Source of the DNA: Dehalococcoidia bacterium
GTDB taxonomy: Bacteria; Chloroflexota; Dehalococcoidia; GIF9; AB-539-J10
NCBI GenBank assembly: GCA_018399375.1
Contig: JAGYOV010000007.1
Location: 1 to 15,140 of the forward strand
DNA: 15,140 nucleotides
Direction: 5' to 3'
The position numbers were made by a program, and so were the translations under genes. Positions 8,235 through 15,140 of this stretch are shown here, one piece after another. The stretch's first letter is position 1. Each line of letters starts with the position of its first letter. The notes under the pieces are model-generated. The model was not told the origin of the DNA. It did not search any database and saw nothing but the letters and a program-made list of their open reading frames with translations.

Positions 8235-10377
8235 CGATTTCTCCTTTCTTCGTAACGCTAATTACGTTCCATACAGAATAGGCCTTAGCTACTATCCTAG
8301 CTAACTGCGCCGCGTTTTTCACCTCGATGGTGAAGTATTCCACAGTCATGTTATCTTCGCGATCATGAGTCACCTTTACATCAGTGAGGTTCACCCCTTC
8401 TCCTGCTATGATAGCACTGATGTCCCTCACAAGGCCAACTCTGTTCCAAGCCTCAATTTGAAGTGTTACAGGATAAACCTGTTCCACCTCACCCCACTCC
8501 ACATGGATTAGCCTTTCTTTTTCCTCTTCGTTTATGATATTTGGGCAATCCTTACGATGTACTGTAATGCCCCTCCCCTGCGTAATATAGCCTATTATTT
8601 CGTCCCCAGGCAAAGGATGGCAACAATTTGCCAGCCGGGTGAGCAAGCCCCCTACTCCCATAACTTTTACTCCTATAGGACTAACCTTGGTGGGAGAAAC
8701 AGTCTTGACCATCTCATCAGATGGTTCAAGACCTGAGCTCAACTTCAGTGCTACCTGAGAAACCTTTAGATTGCCACTGCCTAAGGCTGCCAAAAAATCA
8801 TCTTGACTGGCATATCCGAAAAGAGATCCCGCTTTGTCGAGACTGGGTAAGCTAATCCCCTGATGTCTGAGTTCCTTATCCCAAATCTGCCTACCATTCG
8901 CCACACATTGCCCCCGTTCCTGCTTCTTAAACCACTGCCTGATTTTAGCCTTGGCATGAGCTGTCTTAACATATCCAAGTTCTGGATTACGCCAATCCAG
9001 GCTGGGCCCTTTATTTTCTCTGCTGGCAATAATTTCCACTACATCACCGTTCTCAATAACGTAATTGAGCGGCTCCAGCTTGCCGTTCACCTTAGCACCA
9101 ATACACCGGTAGCCCAGGTCAGTATGTATGCGAAAAGCAAAATCTAAAGGAGTAGCGCCCTTGGGCAATTCCTTTATTTCCCCTTGCGGCGTATACACAA
9201 ACACCCTGTCTGAGATAACATCGCTTTTGAAAGTCTCCAGGAAATCCTCGCTATCCAGGCTGTCTCTCCAATCACCTAGCCAGTACAACCAGCTAAGCTC
9301 TCTGCTAGTAGAAGCATCCGCCTTCCCCTCTTTATACCGCCAGTGCGCCGCTACCCCATATTCTGAAGAACGATGCATTTCGTAGGTACGGATCTGTATC
9401 TCAAGTGGCTGAGTCGCCTTGTACATTACCGTAGTGTGCAATGACTTATACCCATTGTCTTTGGGATTAGCAATGAAATCGTTAAATTCTGCCATGATAG
9501 GATGCCAAAGAGAGTGGACCACTCCCAAAACCTTATAGCAATCTGAAACAGAACCTGTCAGCACCCGGAGGGCAAGCAAATCATGTATGTCACTAAAGTC
9601 TTTGCCCTGTGCTGCGTATTTACCTATCTTCTGATAAACGCTATAAATGTGCTTGGGCCGACCAGAGACCTTGGCTTTTACCTCTACTTTGAGCAGTTCC
9701 CGCTCCAGCAACTGGCTAACCTCCTCCACAAGGCTTTCCCTTTCTTCTCTCTTAGCCGCTACCAGCTTGGCGATGCGGTGATATTCCTGGGGGTTGAGAT
9801 ACCGAAATGATAAGTCTTCTAACTGCCATTTTATCTTCCCCATGCCGAGGCGATGCGCCAGTGGAGCATATATTTCCAGCGTCTCCTTCGCTATAGCATA
9901 ACGCCTGTCCTGCGCCAGCGCTCCCAACGTTCTCACATTGTCCAGCCTATCCGCTAGCTTAATTAAAAGAACGCGTATATCTTCAGTCGTAGCTAGAAGC
10001 ATCTTGCGCAGATTCTCAGCCTGTAACTCTGACCGCGCTCTCTCTATATCAGCTTGACTCGCGATCTTTTCTATCTTGGTCACACCATCAACCAGTTTAG
10101 CCACCTGATCATTAAACTGCGACTCAATTTCTTGTAGAGTTGTACCACAATCTTCCGGAACATCATGCAATAGAGCTGCACTAAGGGTATCAGCATCTAG
10201 CTTCAGATCAGACAGAACCATGGCTGTATGCAAAGGATGTTCTAAATAAGGATGTCCCGACTTGCGCACCTGCCCTCGATGCGCCACGGCAGCAAACTCA
10301 TATGCTTTTTCTACCAGTTGCGCATCAGAAGATAAATATCCCCTTACCTTCTCAATGAATTCTTGTGCTTCTTCCAT
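8212..10377 (-). CDS. rel: Bifunctional (p)ppGpp synthetase/hydrolase (RelA/SpoT family, Rel)
   Basis: Makes and degrades the alarmone (p)ppGpp at the ribosome. It has 721 residues from ATG 10377, chosen because M-E-E-A-Q-E-F matches typical family N-termini; an ATG 11 codons upstream (10410) is also open, and neither has a clear ribosome site. HD hydrolase domain: H47, H71-D72, E75-D76, D143 and N147 are all present, so hydrolysis is predicted. Synthetase domain: G-R-P-K-H-I-Y-S (239–246), H-D-L-L-A-L-R-V, and L-E-I-Q-I-R-T with the catalytic glutamate near 326. TGS domain about 390–451, zinc-finger-like C585-C586, H607 and C611, and a C-terminal ACT domain. Unusual residues: D replaces the common H two places after the L-A-D-R motif (D146), and P follows H-D-V. 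It is divergent from hisS and its 3' end overlaps rpsT. A poor −10-like TATACT (10443–10438) is the only promoter candidate. Confidence 0.95.
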   Translation of the reverse strand: MEEAQEFIEKVRGYLSSDAQLVEKAYEFAAVAHRGQVRKSGHPYLEHPLHTAMVLSDLKLDADTLSAALLHDVPEDCGTTLQEIESQFNDQVAKLVDGVTKIEKIASQADIERARSELQAENLRKMLLATTEDIRVLLIKLADRLDNVRTLGALAQDRRYAIAKETLEIYAPLAHRLGMGKIKWQLEDLSFRYLNPQEYHRIAKLVAAKREERESLVEEVSQLLERELLKVEVKAKVSGRPKHIYSVYQKIGKYAAQGKDFSDIHDLLALRVLTGSVSDCYKVLGVVHSLWHPIMAEFNDFIANPKDNGYKSLHTTVMYKATQPLEIQIRTYEMHRSSEYGVAAHWRYKEGKADASTSRELSWLYWLGDWRDSLDSEDFLETFKSDVISDRVFVYTPQGEIKELPKGATPLDFAFRIHTDLGYRCIGAKVNGKLEPLNYVIENGDVVEIIASRENKGPSLDWRNPELGYVKTAHAKAKIRQWFKKQERGQCVANGRQIWDKELRHQGISLPSLDKAGSLFGYASQDDFLAALGSGNLKVSQVALKLSSGLEPSDEMVKTVSPTKVSPIGVKVMGVGGLLTRLANCCHPLPGDEIIGYITQGRGITVHRKDCPNIINEEEKERLIHVEWGEVEQVYPVTLQIEAWNRVGLVRDISAIIAGEGVNLTDVKVTHDREDNMTVEYFTIEVKNAAQLARIVAKAYSVWNVISVTKKGEIDDNRENN

Positions 10378-10449
10378 GCATTTACCATTTCCATGATATC
10401 GCAAGAACATGGCTAAGACAAATCACGAAGTTCCCTCAGTATAGAAGAT

Positions 10450-10465
10450 GGGCCTCTATAGGCCC
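10450..10465. repeat. Short perfect hairpin between rel and hisS
   Basis: A 6-bp stem GGGCCT/AGGCCC with a CTAT loop lies in the divergent intergenic region, upstream of the hisS −35. There is no T-run on either side. It could be a protein-binding inverted repeat or chance. Confidence 0.3.
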
Positions 10466-10489
10466 TTTCATCGCCCTGGGCAAAGCAGA

Positions 10490-10519
10490 TTGTTCATCAG
10501 GCATCTTTTTAGATATAAT
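10490..10519 (+). promoter_or_regulatory. Probable hisS promoter
   Basis: Plus strand: −35 TTGTTC (10490–10495), 18-bp spacer, consensus −10 TATAAT (10514–10519). Predicted start near 10526, about 30 nt before the TTG start with AAAGGA at proper distance. The leader is too short for a T-box. Confidence 0.55.
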
Positions 10520-10556
10520 CACATGTTGAAGTATTGGCTTAGAAAGGAAAGTTTCT

Positions 10557-11828
10557 TTGTACAAAGCACCCCGTGGCATGTCAGACATCTTACCCTCAGA
10601 GCAACCTCTCTGGAGATACATAGAAGAAAAGGCTGCTTCTATTTGCCACCTTTATGGGTACCATCTTCTGAGTACGCCGGTGGTCGAGGATGCAGGGCTC
10701 TTTACTCATGCAGTAGCTGATGGGACAGACATCGTCGATAAGGAGATGTATACCTTCAGAGATAGGGGAGGGCAGGAGCTAGCTCTAAGGCCAGAGGGGA
10801 CAGCCCCTGTTTGCCGCGCCTACTTGGAACATGGGTTGTTCAACTTGCCTCAGCCAGTAAAGCTCTACTATATTGGAGCCTCTTTCAGATACGAACGCCC
10901 TCAAGCAGGACGCTACCGCCAACATCACCAGTTTGGTTTCGAAGCCATTGGTGATGCTGATCCTCTTCTCGATGCCGAAACGATAGAAATGGCACAACGC
11001 TTTCTTTTCTCACTGGGCCTCCGTGGATTCACCATACATCTCAATAGTATCGGGTGCAAAACCTGCCGACCAAGATATATAGCTGCACTAAAGCAATACT
11101 ATTCCCGCTTTGAAAGACATCTCTGCCAGGACTGTAGAAACCGGTTACAGAGAAATCCTCTGCGCCTGCTAGATTGCAAAAAAAGCCACTGCCAGGAAAT
11201 AGCTGAGTCAGCGCCTAAAATCACTGCTTTCCTCTGCGATGACTGCCGCACTCACTTCGAACAACTTCAGGAATATCTCAATGCCTTGAACACACCTTTT
11301 TCCCTCAACTACAGGCTGGTCCGTGGCCTGGATTACTACACTCGCACAGTATTTGAAATACAGCCCCAAGAGGAGACATCACAAGGTGCGCTAGGAGGAG
11401 GAGGTAGATATGATAATCTCATCGAGACTCTGGGAGGGAAATCCATACCAGCAGTTGGCTTCGCTGCCGGTATAGAAAGGCTAATTGCAAACCTGCACGA
11501 GCAGCGGGTAAACATATCACCCCCTCCCCACACCTTTGTTTTCATCGCTTATTTAGGTGCAGAGGCTAAAGGAGAAGCCCTGAAGCTATCTTCCTTGCTA
11601 CGAGAGCAAGGTATTGCTACCACGGCATCTACTGGCGACAAGAGCTTGAAATCACAATTGAAACAGGCCAATGCGCATGGCAGTAACTACACAATTATCC
11701 TGGGCCAAGAGGAGATGAAAACCCATACTGCCCAGCTAAGAAACATGAAGAGCGGTGAGCAGAGTGTCATCCCCTTAATGCAGGCAGCAGCAATTCTCAG
11801 AGAAATACAGGGTTCACAAAGCAACTAA
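10557..11828 (+). CDS. hisS: Histidyl-tRNA synthetase
   Basis: Class II synthetase that charges tRNA-His using ATP; a cytosolic dimer of 423-residue subunits. The TTG start is chosen because AAAGGA lies about 8 nt upstream and the product then begins M-Y-K-A-P-R-G as in the family. R-P-E-G-T-A (78–83) and the motif 2 region F-R-Y-E-R-P-Q-A-G-R-Y (110–120) are present. HisA L-V-R-G-L-D-Y-Y (254–261) contains the catalytic arginine R256, followed by G-G-G-G-R-Y-D and motif 3 (A-V-G-F-A-A-G-I-E-R-L). The C-terminal anticodon-binding domain follows from about 325. The insertion domain has four cysteine pairs (167/170, 190/193, 207/212, 227/230) that could bind metal; such inserts occur in several bacterial lineages. 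gyrB follows after 134 bp with its own promoter. Confidence 0.97.
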   Translation: MYKAPRGMSDILPSEQPLWRYIEEKAASICHLYGYHLLSTPVVEDAGLFTHAVADGTDIVDKEMYTFRDRGGQELALRPEGTAPVCRAYLEHGLFNLPQPVKLYYIGASFRYERPQAGRYRQHHQFGFEAIGDADPLLDAETIEMAQRFLFSLGLRGFTIHLNSIGCKTCRPRYIAALKQYYSRFERHLCQDCRNRLQRNPLRLLDCKKSHCQEIAESAPKITAFLCDDCRTHFEQLQEYLNALNTPFSLNYRLVRGLDYYTRTVFEIQPQEETSQGALGGGGRYDNLIETLGGKSIPAVGFAAGIERLIANLHEQRVNISPPPHTFVFIAYLGAEAKGEALKLSSLLREQGIATTASTGDKSLKSQLKQANAHGSNYTIILGQEEMKTHTAQLRNMKSGEQSVIPLMQAAAILREIQGSQSN

Positions 11829-11939
11829 TCTCCATTTAGCCACATCTTTCACTGCGCGATAACGAATGTCAACGATGCTTAACGTAAGAGAGCGCTATTG
11901 CTCATATCAGACCGGATAAAATGCGAAGAGCAACTTTTA

Positions 11940-11948
11940 TGTTATAAT
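11940..11948 (+). promoter_or_regulatory. Extended −10 promoter of gyrB
   Basis: The plus strand has a perfect extended −10, TG-T-TATAAT (TG at 11940–11941, hexamer 11943–11948), with no recognisable −35. The predicted start is about 11954–11956, only 7–9 nt before the gyrB ATG, which has no Shine-Dalgarno beyond a weak AGGT. Confidence 0.55.
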
Positions 11949-11962
11949 AGTCTAGGTACGTT

Positions 11963-13885
11963 ATGTCACATATGGATGCAGCCGAGACGCCCCAAAACGA
12001 ATACACTGCCAAAGATATCCATATACTGGATGAGATTAACGCCGTGCGGCTGCGCCCTGGTATGTACATTGGAGGTACGGATAAGCAGGGCCTGCATCAT
12101 CTGCTATACGAAATAGTCTATAACAGTATCGATGAGGCTATGGCCGGTTTCTGTAATTACATAGAGGTTATAATACACGAGGATTGCAGTGTTACCGTCA
12201 TCGATAATGGCAGAGGAATTCCCACCGAGGTTATCCCCGGCCTGGATATCACTGCCCTGGAAGCAGTGCTAACGAGATTACACGCTGGAGCTAAATTTGG
12301 AGGGCACGTTTACAGCATCTCCAGTGGCCTCCACGGAGTAGGAGCATCTGTAGTCAATGCCCTGTCCACGTGGCTTCAGGCCAGGGTAAGGCGGCAGGGA
12401 AAACTTTACTACCAGGAATACAGGAGGGGGCTCCCCCTGAAAGAAGTAGAGGTTATCGACGCATCCCGGGATACAGGCACATCAATAACCTTCATGGCGG
12501 ACAAAGAGATCTTTGGAGATATCAACTACAACTTTGACTCAGTTTGCCAGCGGATAAAAGAGCTAGCCTATTTAAATAAAGGCGTTGAAATAAACATCAA
12601 GGATAAGCGAGACAGTCGAGAAAAGACCTTTTACTTTGAAGGTGGCATAGCCAGCTTTGTCAGACAGCTAAACAGAAATAGAACTCTCATTCACGATCAT
12701 CCTCTCTACTTCACCGATAGGACAGATCATACAATTGTAGAGGTAGCACTGCAATATACCAGCAGTTTCACGGACTTTTCCCTATCATTTGCCAATTGTG
12801 TCAATACTAGAGACGGCGGTAGCCATGTCACCGGGCTCCGCTCAGCTTTAACCAGAGTGTTTAATGACTACGCGCGCTCCAACAAATTATTAAAGGAAAC
12901 CGACGCCGGTTTTACCGGCGAAGATGTCCGCCAAGGATTAACTGCTGTAATCAGCGTGAGGTTGCCCCAACCTCAGTTCGAAGGGCAAACGAAAGTAAAA
13001 CTGGGAAACCTTGAGATAAAGACCCAGGTGGAATCGATAGTAACGAGCAGTCTATCTCTATATCTAGAACAGCATCCTGCTGAAGCTAGAGCTATCATAA
13101 CCAGATGCACCATTGCTGCCAAGGCTAGAGAAGCAGCACACAGAGCTCGTGAATTGGTCTTTAAGAAATCCGGCTTGGAAACCTCAACCCTGCCGGGGAA
13201 GTTAGCTGACTGCTCAGAAAAAGATCCTTCACTGTGCGAACTCTTCCTGGTTGAGGGAGACTCCGCTGGAGGTTCAGCCAAGCAGGGGCGCGATCGCCGC
13301 TATCAGGCTATTCTACCCCTGCGGGGGAAAATACTAAACGTGGAAAAGGCTTCCAAAGATAAAATTTTGGAACACGAAGAGATCAAGGCTATCATAATAG
13401 CGCTAAGAACAAACATCAACGAACACTTCAGCATCGATAAGCTGCGCTATGATAAGGTAATTATCATGACTGACGCTGACGTTGATGGAGCGCATATCCG
13501 CTCGCTGCTGCTAACTTTCTTCTACCGCCACATGCCAGAATTGATTGATCAAGATCATCTGTACATTGCCCAGCCACCCCTATATCGCATTAAATCTGGT
13601 AAACAGCACTTCTGGATCTACTCTGAAGAGGAAAAACAGGCAAAGCTAGCAGAATTGAACGGAAGCAAAGTTAATATCCAGCGTTATAAAGGGCTGGGAG
13701 AAATGAGTCCGGAGCAACTGTGGCAAACCACCATGAGTTCTACTTCCAGGACCATCTATAAAGTTGAAATACAGGATGCGATAACTGCTGACCAGACCTT
13801 CCATATGCTAATGGGAAGCGAGGTACCCCCTCGCAAATCATTCATCCAGAGCCATGCCCGGTATGTAAGAAACTTAGATGTTTAG
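11963..13885 (+). CDS. gyrB: DNA gyrase subunit B
   Basis: ATPase subunit of the type IIA topoisomerase that introduces negative supercoils, 640 residues. GHKL ATPase: catalytic E50, magnesium ligand N54, D-N-G-R-G-I-P with D81, and G-L-H-G-V-G at 122–127. The ATP-lid segment reads H-V-Y-S-I-S-S-G-L-H-G-V-G where Y-K-V-S-G-G-L-H-G-V-G is expected; K111 (E. coli K103 equivalent) is kept, but S118 replaces the lysine equivalent to E. coli K110. The transducer Q-T-K loop is at 342–344. TOPRIM: E431-G-D-S-A-G-G-S-A-K-Q-G and D504-A-D-V-D-G. I-Q-R-Y-K-G-L-G-E-M and the C-terminal A-R-Y-V-R-N-L-D-V are typical of gyrase. ParE is the alternative, but Q-G-R-D-R-R and the length favour GyrB. It ends 12 bp inside the convergent nadD. 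ATG 11972 is an alternative start. Confidence 0.95.
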   Translation: MSHMDAAETPQNEYTAKDIHILDEINAVRLRPGMYIGGTDKQGLHHLLYEIVYNSIDEAMAGFCNYIEVIIHEDCSVTVIDNGRGIPTEVIPGLDITALEAVLTRLHAGAKFGGHVYSISSGLHGVGASVVNALSTWLQARVRRQGKLYYQEYRRGLPLKEVEVIDASRDTGTSITFMADKEIFGDINYNFDSVCQRIKELAYLNKGVEINIKDKRDSREKTFYFEGGIASFVRQLNRNRTLIHDHPLYFTDRTDHTIVEVALQYTSSFTDFSLSFANCVNTRDGGSHVTGLRSALTRVFNDYARSNKLLKETDAGFTGEDVRQGLTAVISVRLPQPQFEGQTKVKLGNLEIKTQVESIVTSSLSLYLEQHPAEARAIITRCTIAAKAREAAHRARELVFKKSGLETSTLPGKLADCSEKDPSLCELFLVEGDSAGGSAKQGRDRRYQAILPLRGKILNVEKASKDKILEHEEIKAIIIALRTNINEHFSIDKLRYDKVIIMTDADVDGAHIRSLLLTFFYRHMPELIDQDHLYIAQPPLYRIKSGKQHFWIYSEEEKQAKLAELNGSKVNIQRYKGLGEMSPEQLWQTTMSSTSRTIYKVEIQDAITADQTFHMLMGSEVPPRKSFIQSHARYVRNLDV

Positions 13886-14491
13886 CACCTCCTTACTGGT
13901 ATACAGGTTGTGCCCTGCGATGTATTCTGATACTGTATCGGGAACCAGATAGCGAATAGAAGCCCCTTTAGTTACTCGGCGGCGGATGTTCGAGGAACTA
14001 ATTTCAAGTAGTGGCATATGAATCTGCACAATATTGTCCTCCACTCCTGATAAGGCCATCTCCAGGAAACCTAAATCAACGTCAGTACCAGATCTAGGAG
14101 CTACTACCAGGCGGCATAACTGTACCAGCCGTTGTGGCTCCTTCCACAGAGGAAGCGTTGTTAAAGTGTCGTAGCCCAGAATAAAGAACAGGTTCACCTC
14201 TTTACCTCGTTGCTCTTTAAGTGCCATCAAGGTATCTACAGTATAAGAAGGACCTTCTTGTTCTATCTCCAGAGTACATATCTTAAAATACGGATTACTG
14301 GAAATGGCCCTTTCCACCATCTCTTGACGATGTACTACGGGCGTGACATCATGGGAGAGCTTAAATCTTGGCTGTCCTGCAGGGACAAAAAGAACTTCAC
14401 TTAGTCCCAGATATATTCTTGCCTCTTCAGCTAAAACGAGGTGCCCCATATGAATGGGATCAAATGTTCCACCTAGAATGCCTATATTCAC
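13874..14491 (-). CDS. nadD: Nicotinate-nucleotide adenylyltransferase
   Basis: Transfers AMP from ATP to nicotinate mononucleotide, the penultimate step of NAD synthesis. It has 205 residues, normal length. The nucleotidyltransferase signature G-G-T-F-D-P-I-H-M-G-H (7–17) includes the H-x-G-H motif at 14–17. F-I-L-G-Y-D…L-P-L-W (about 103–116) is the substrate-binding stretch, with Y where A is common. I-S-S-S-N-I-R-R-R (164–172) is the second ATP-binding motif. The start is GTG, with GAGGTGA 5 nt upstream that overlaps the obg stop codon. Only 4 nt separate the two genes, so they are cotranscribed and probably coupled. The obg–nadD pairing is common in bacteria. The 3' end overlaps the gyrB 3' end by 12 bp on the other strand. 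Confidence 0.96.
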   Translation of the reverse strand: MNIGILGGTFDPIHMGHLVLAEEARIYLGLSEVLFVPAGQPRFKLSHDVTPVVHRQEMVERAISSNPYFKICTLEIEQEGPSYTVDTLMALKEQRGKEVNLFFILGYDTLTTLPLWKEPQRLVQLCRLVVAPRSGTDVDLGFLEMALSGVEDNIVQIHMPLLEISSSNIRRRVTKGASIRYLVPDTVSEYIAGHNLYTSKEVLNI

Positions 14492-14495
14492 TGCT

Positions 14496-15140
14496 TCACC
14501 TCTGGGGTCTGGGATGAAATACCGCTATCGGCGACGAATGCTCTTCCTCTGATATTTGATCGGCTCCCAAAATCATTTCTCTAACCTTTAATAACAAAGC
14601 CCGGACGCCCTCTCCTGTAGCCGCTGCGATATATAAGAGCGGCACTTCAAGCAAGTCAAGCTTCTGCCTTATATCTGGTAGACGTACCTGAACCTGTAAC
14701 AGATCTACCTTGTTGACAGCGACTATCGCAGACTTACGTAGCAAATCAGGATGATATAGAGACAACTCTTCTCTTAGCGTATCCCAGTCATCACAAACGT
14801 TACGCGATAATCCATCCAGCAAATAAATAATCAACCTCGTTCGCTCAAGATGACGGAGAAAGTCATTTCCCAACCCCTTACCGTCATGAGAACCATTCAC
14901 CAGAGAAGGTACCTCCGCAACAACGAAGCTTCTCTTGATATCCTGAATTACTCCCAGCACCAATTCACGCGTGGTAAAGGGATACTCGGCAACCTTTGGC
15001 TTGGCCTGCGTCACATCGCATAATAGAGTAGATTTACCCGCATTGGGCAAACCAACGATACAGACATCCGTAGGAATTTTGAGCTCAAGTATGACTTTCT
15101 TCTCCTCTCCTTTCTCCCCGCTAGTAGCTATCTCCGGCGC
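14496..15140 (-). CDS. obg: Obg-family GTPase (C-terminal part, cut by window edge)
   Basis: The last 214 residues of an Obg/CgtA GTPase, a 50S ribosome assembly factor linked to the stringent response. The visible part starts at the end of the glycine-rich Obg domain (G-E-K-G-E-E-K-K-V-I-L-E-L-K). G1 is G-L-P-N-A-G-K-S-T (30–38), G2 has Y-P-F-T-T, G4 is N-K-V-D, and G5 is A-A-A-T-G-E-G. Two oddities: G3 reads A-E-V-P-S-L-V-N-G where D-I-P-G-L-I-E-G is expected, changing both the Asp and the Gly of D-x-x-G. The protein also ends at A-V-F-H-P-R-P-Q-R, where the C-terminal OCT domain would normally begin. Some Obg proteins lack OCT. The next gene nadD starts 4 nt later. The 5' half lies outside the window. 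Family assignment is firm; full activity is uncertain. Confidence 0.93.
   Translation of the reverse strand, partial: APEIATSGEKGEEKKVILELKIPTDVCIVGLPNAGKSTLLCDVTQAKPKVAEYPFTTRELVLGVIQDIKRSFVVAEVPSLVNGSHDGKGLGNDFLRHLERTRLIIYLLDGLSRNVCDDWDTLREELSLYHPDLLRKSAIVAVNKVDLLQVQVRLPDIRQKLDLLEVPLLYIAAATGEGVRALLLKVREMILGADQISEEEHSSPIAVFHPRPQR

Noticed and set aside
11829..11962. Possible replication origin near gyrB
   Set aside because: No cluster of DnaA boxes and no dnaA or dnaN gene is present; gyrB alone is not evidence.
12904..12920. A 7-bp perfect hairpin (CGCCGGT/ACCGGCG) inside gyrB
   Set aside because: It lies in conserved coding sequence with no T-run and is likely a by-product of codon choice.

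Overview
This window carries core housekeeping genes of a bacterium, with no mobile element, CRISPR array, rRNA or tRNA that I can recognise. Protein-level resemblance (HisRS with a cysteine-rich insert starting M-Y-K-A-P-R-G, the rpoB/rpoC, long Rel and Obg–NadD sequences, and the grouping of gyrB, hisS, rel and rpsT) suggests a member of the Chloroflexota, most likely Dehalococcoidia or a close relative. That placement comes from memory of these families and was not tested by a search. Genes are compact, start codons are mixed (ATG, GTG, TTG), and strands switch often.

Layout. 1–4842 (minus): rpoB then rpoC, the two large RNA polymerase subunits, with rpoC running off the left edge. 4843–5632: about 790 bp with no convincing gene. 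It holds a good sigma-70-type promoter for rpoB, a second possible promoter, a pair of interlocking hairpins and an orphan Shine-Dalgarno with a mini-ORF. 5633–6266 (minus): dtd (D-aminoacyl-tRNA deacylase) and a doubtful 60-residue ORF just upstream of it. 6265–7176 (plus): ilvE (branched-chain aminotransferase) with a clear promoter. 7208–10377 (minus): rel ((p)ppGpp synthetase/hydrolase) overlapping rpsT (ribosomal protein S20), then a class II aldolase. 10490–13885 (plus): hisS and gyrB, each with its own promoter. 13874–15140 (minus): nadD and the 3' part of obg, which runs off the right edge.

How the genes relate. Most products serve the transcription–translation core and its control: RNA polymerase, histidyl-tRNA synthetase, D-aminoacyl-tRNA proofreading, S20, the stringent-response enzyme and the ribosome-assembly GTPase Obg. 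ppGpp made by Rel acts on RNA polymerase in some bacteria and is bound by Obg proteins, so three genes here may belong to one regulatory circuit, although they are not in one operon.

I do not see a wholly new system. The features most worth checking are: an Obg whose G3 motif is degenerate and which stops where the C-terminal OCT domain would begin; a GyrB whose ATP-lid motif has lost its usual lysine and one glycine; an apparent insertion of roughly 80 residues near the RpoB C-terminus; a gyrB promoter so close to the start codon that the mRNA would be almost leaderless; and the structured, geneless leader upstream of rpoB.
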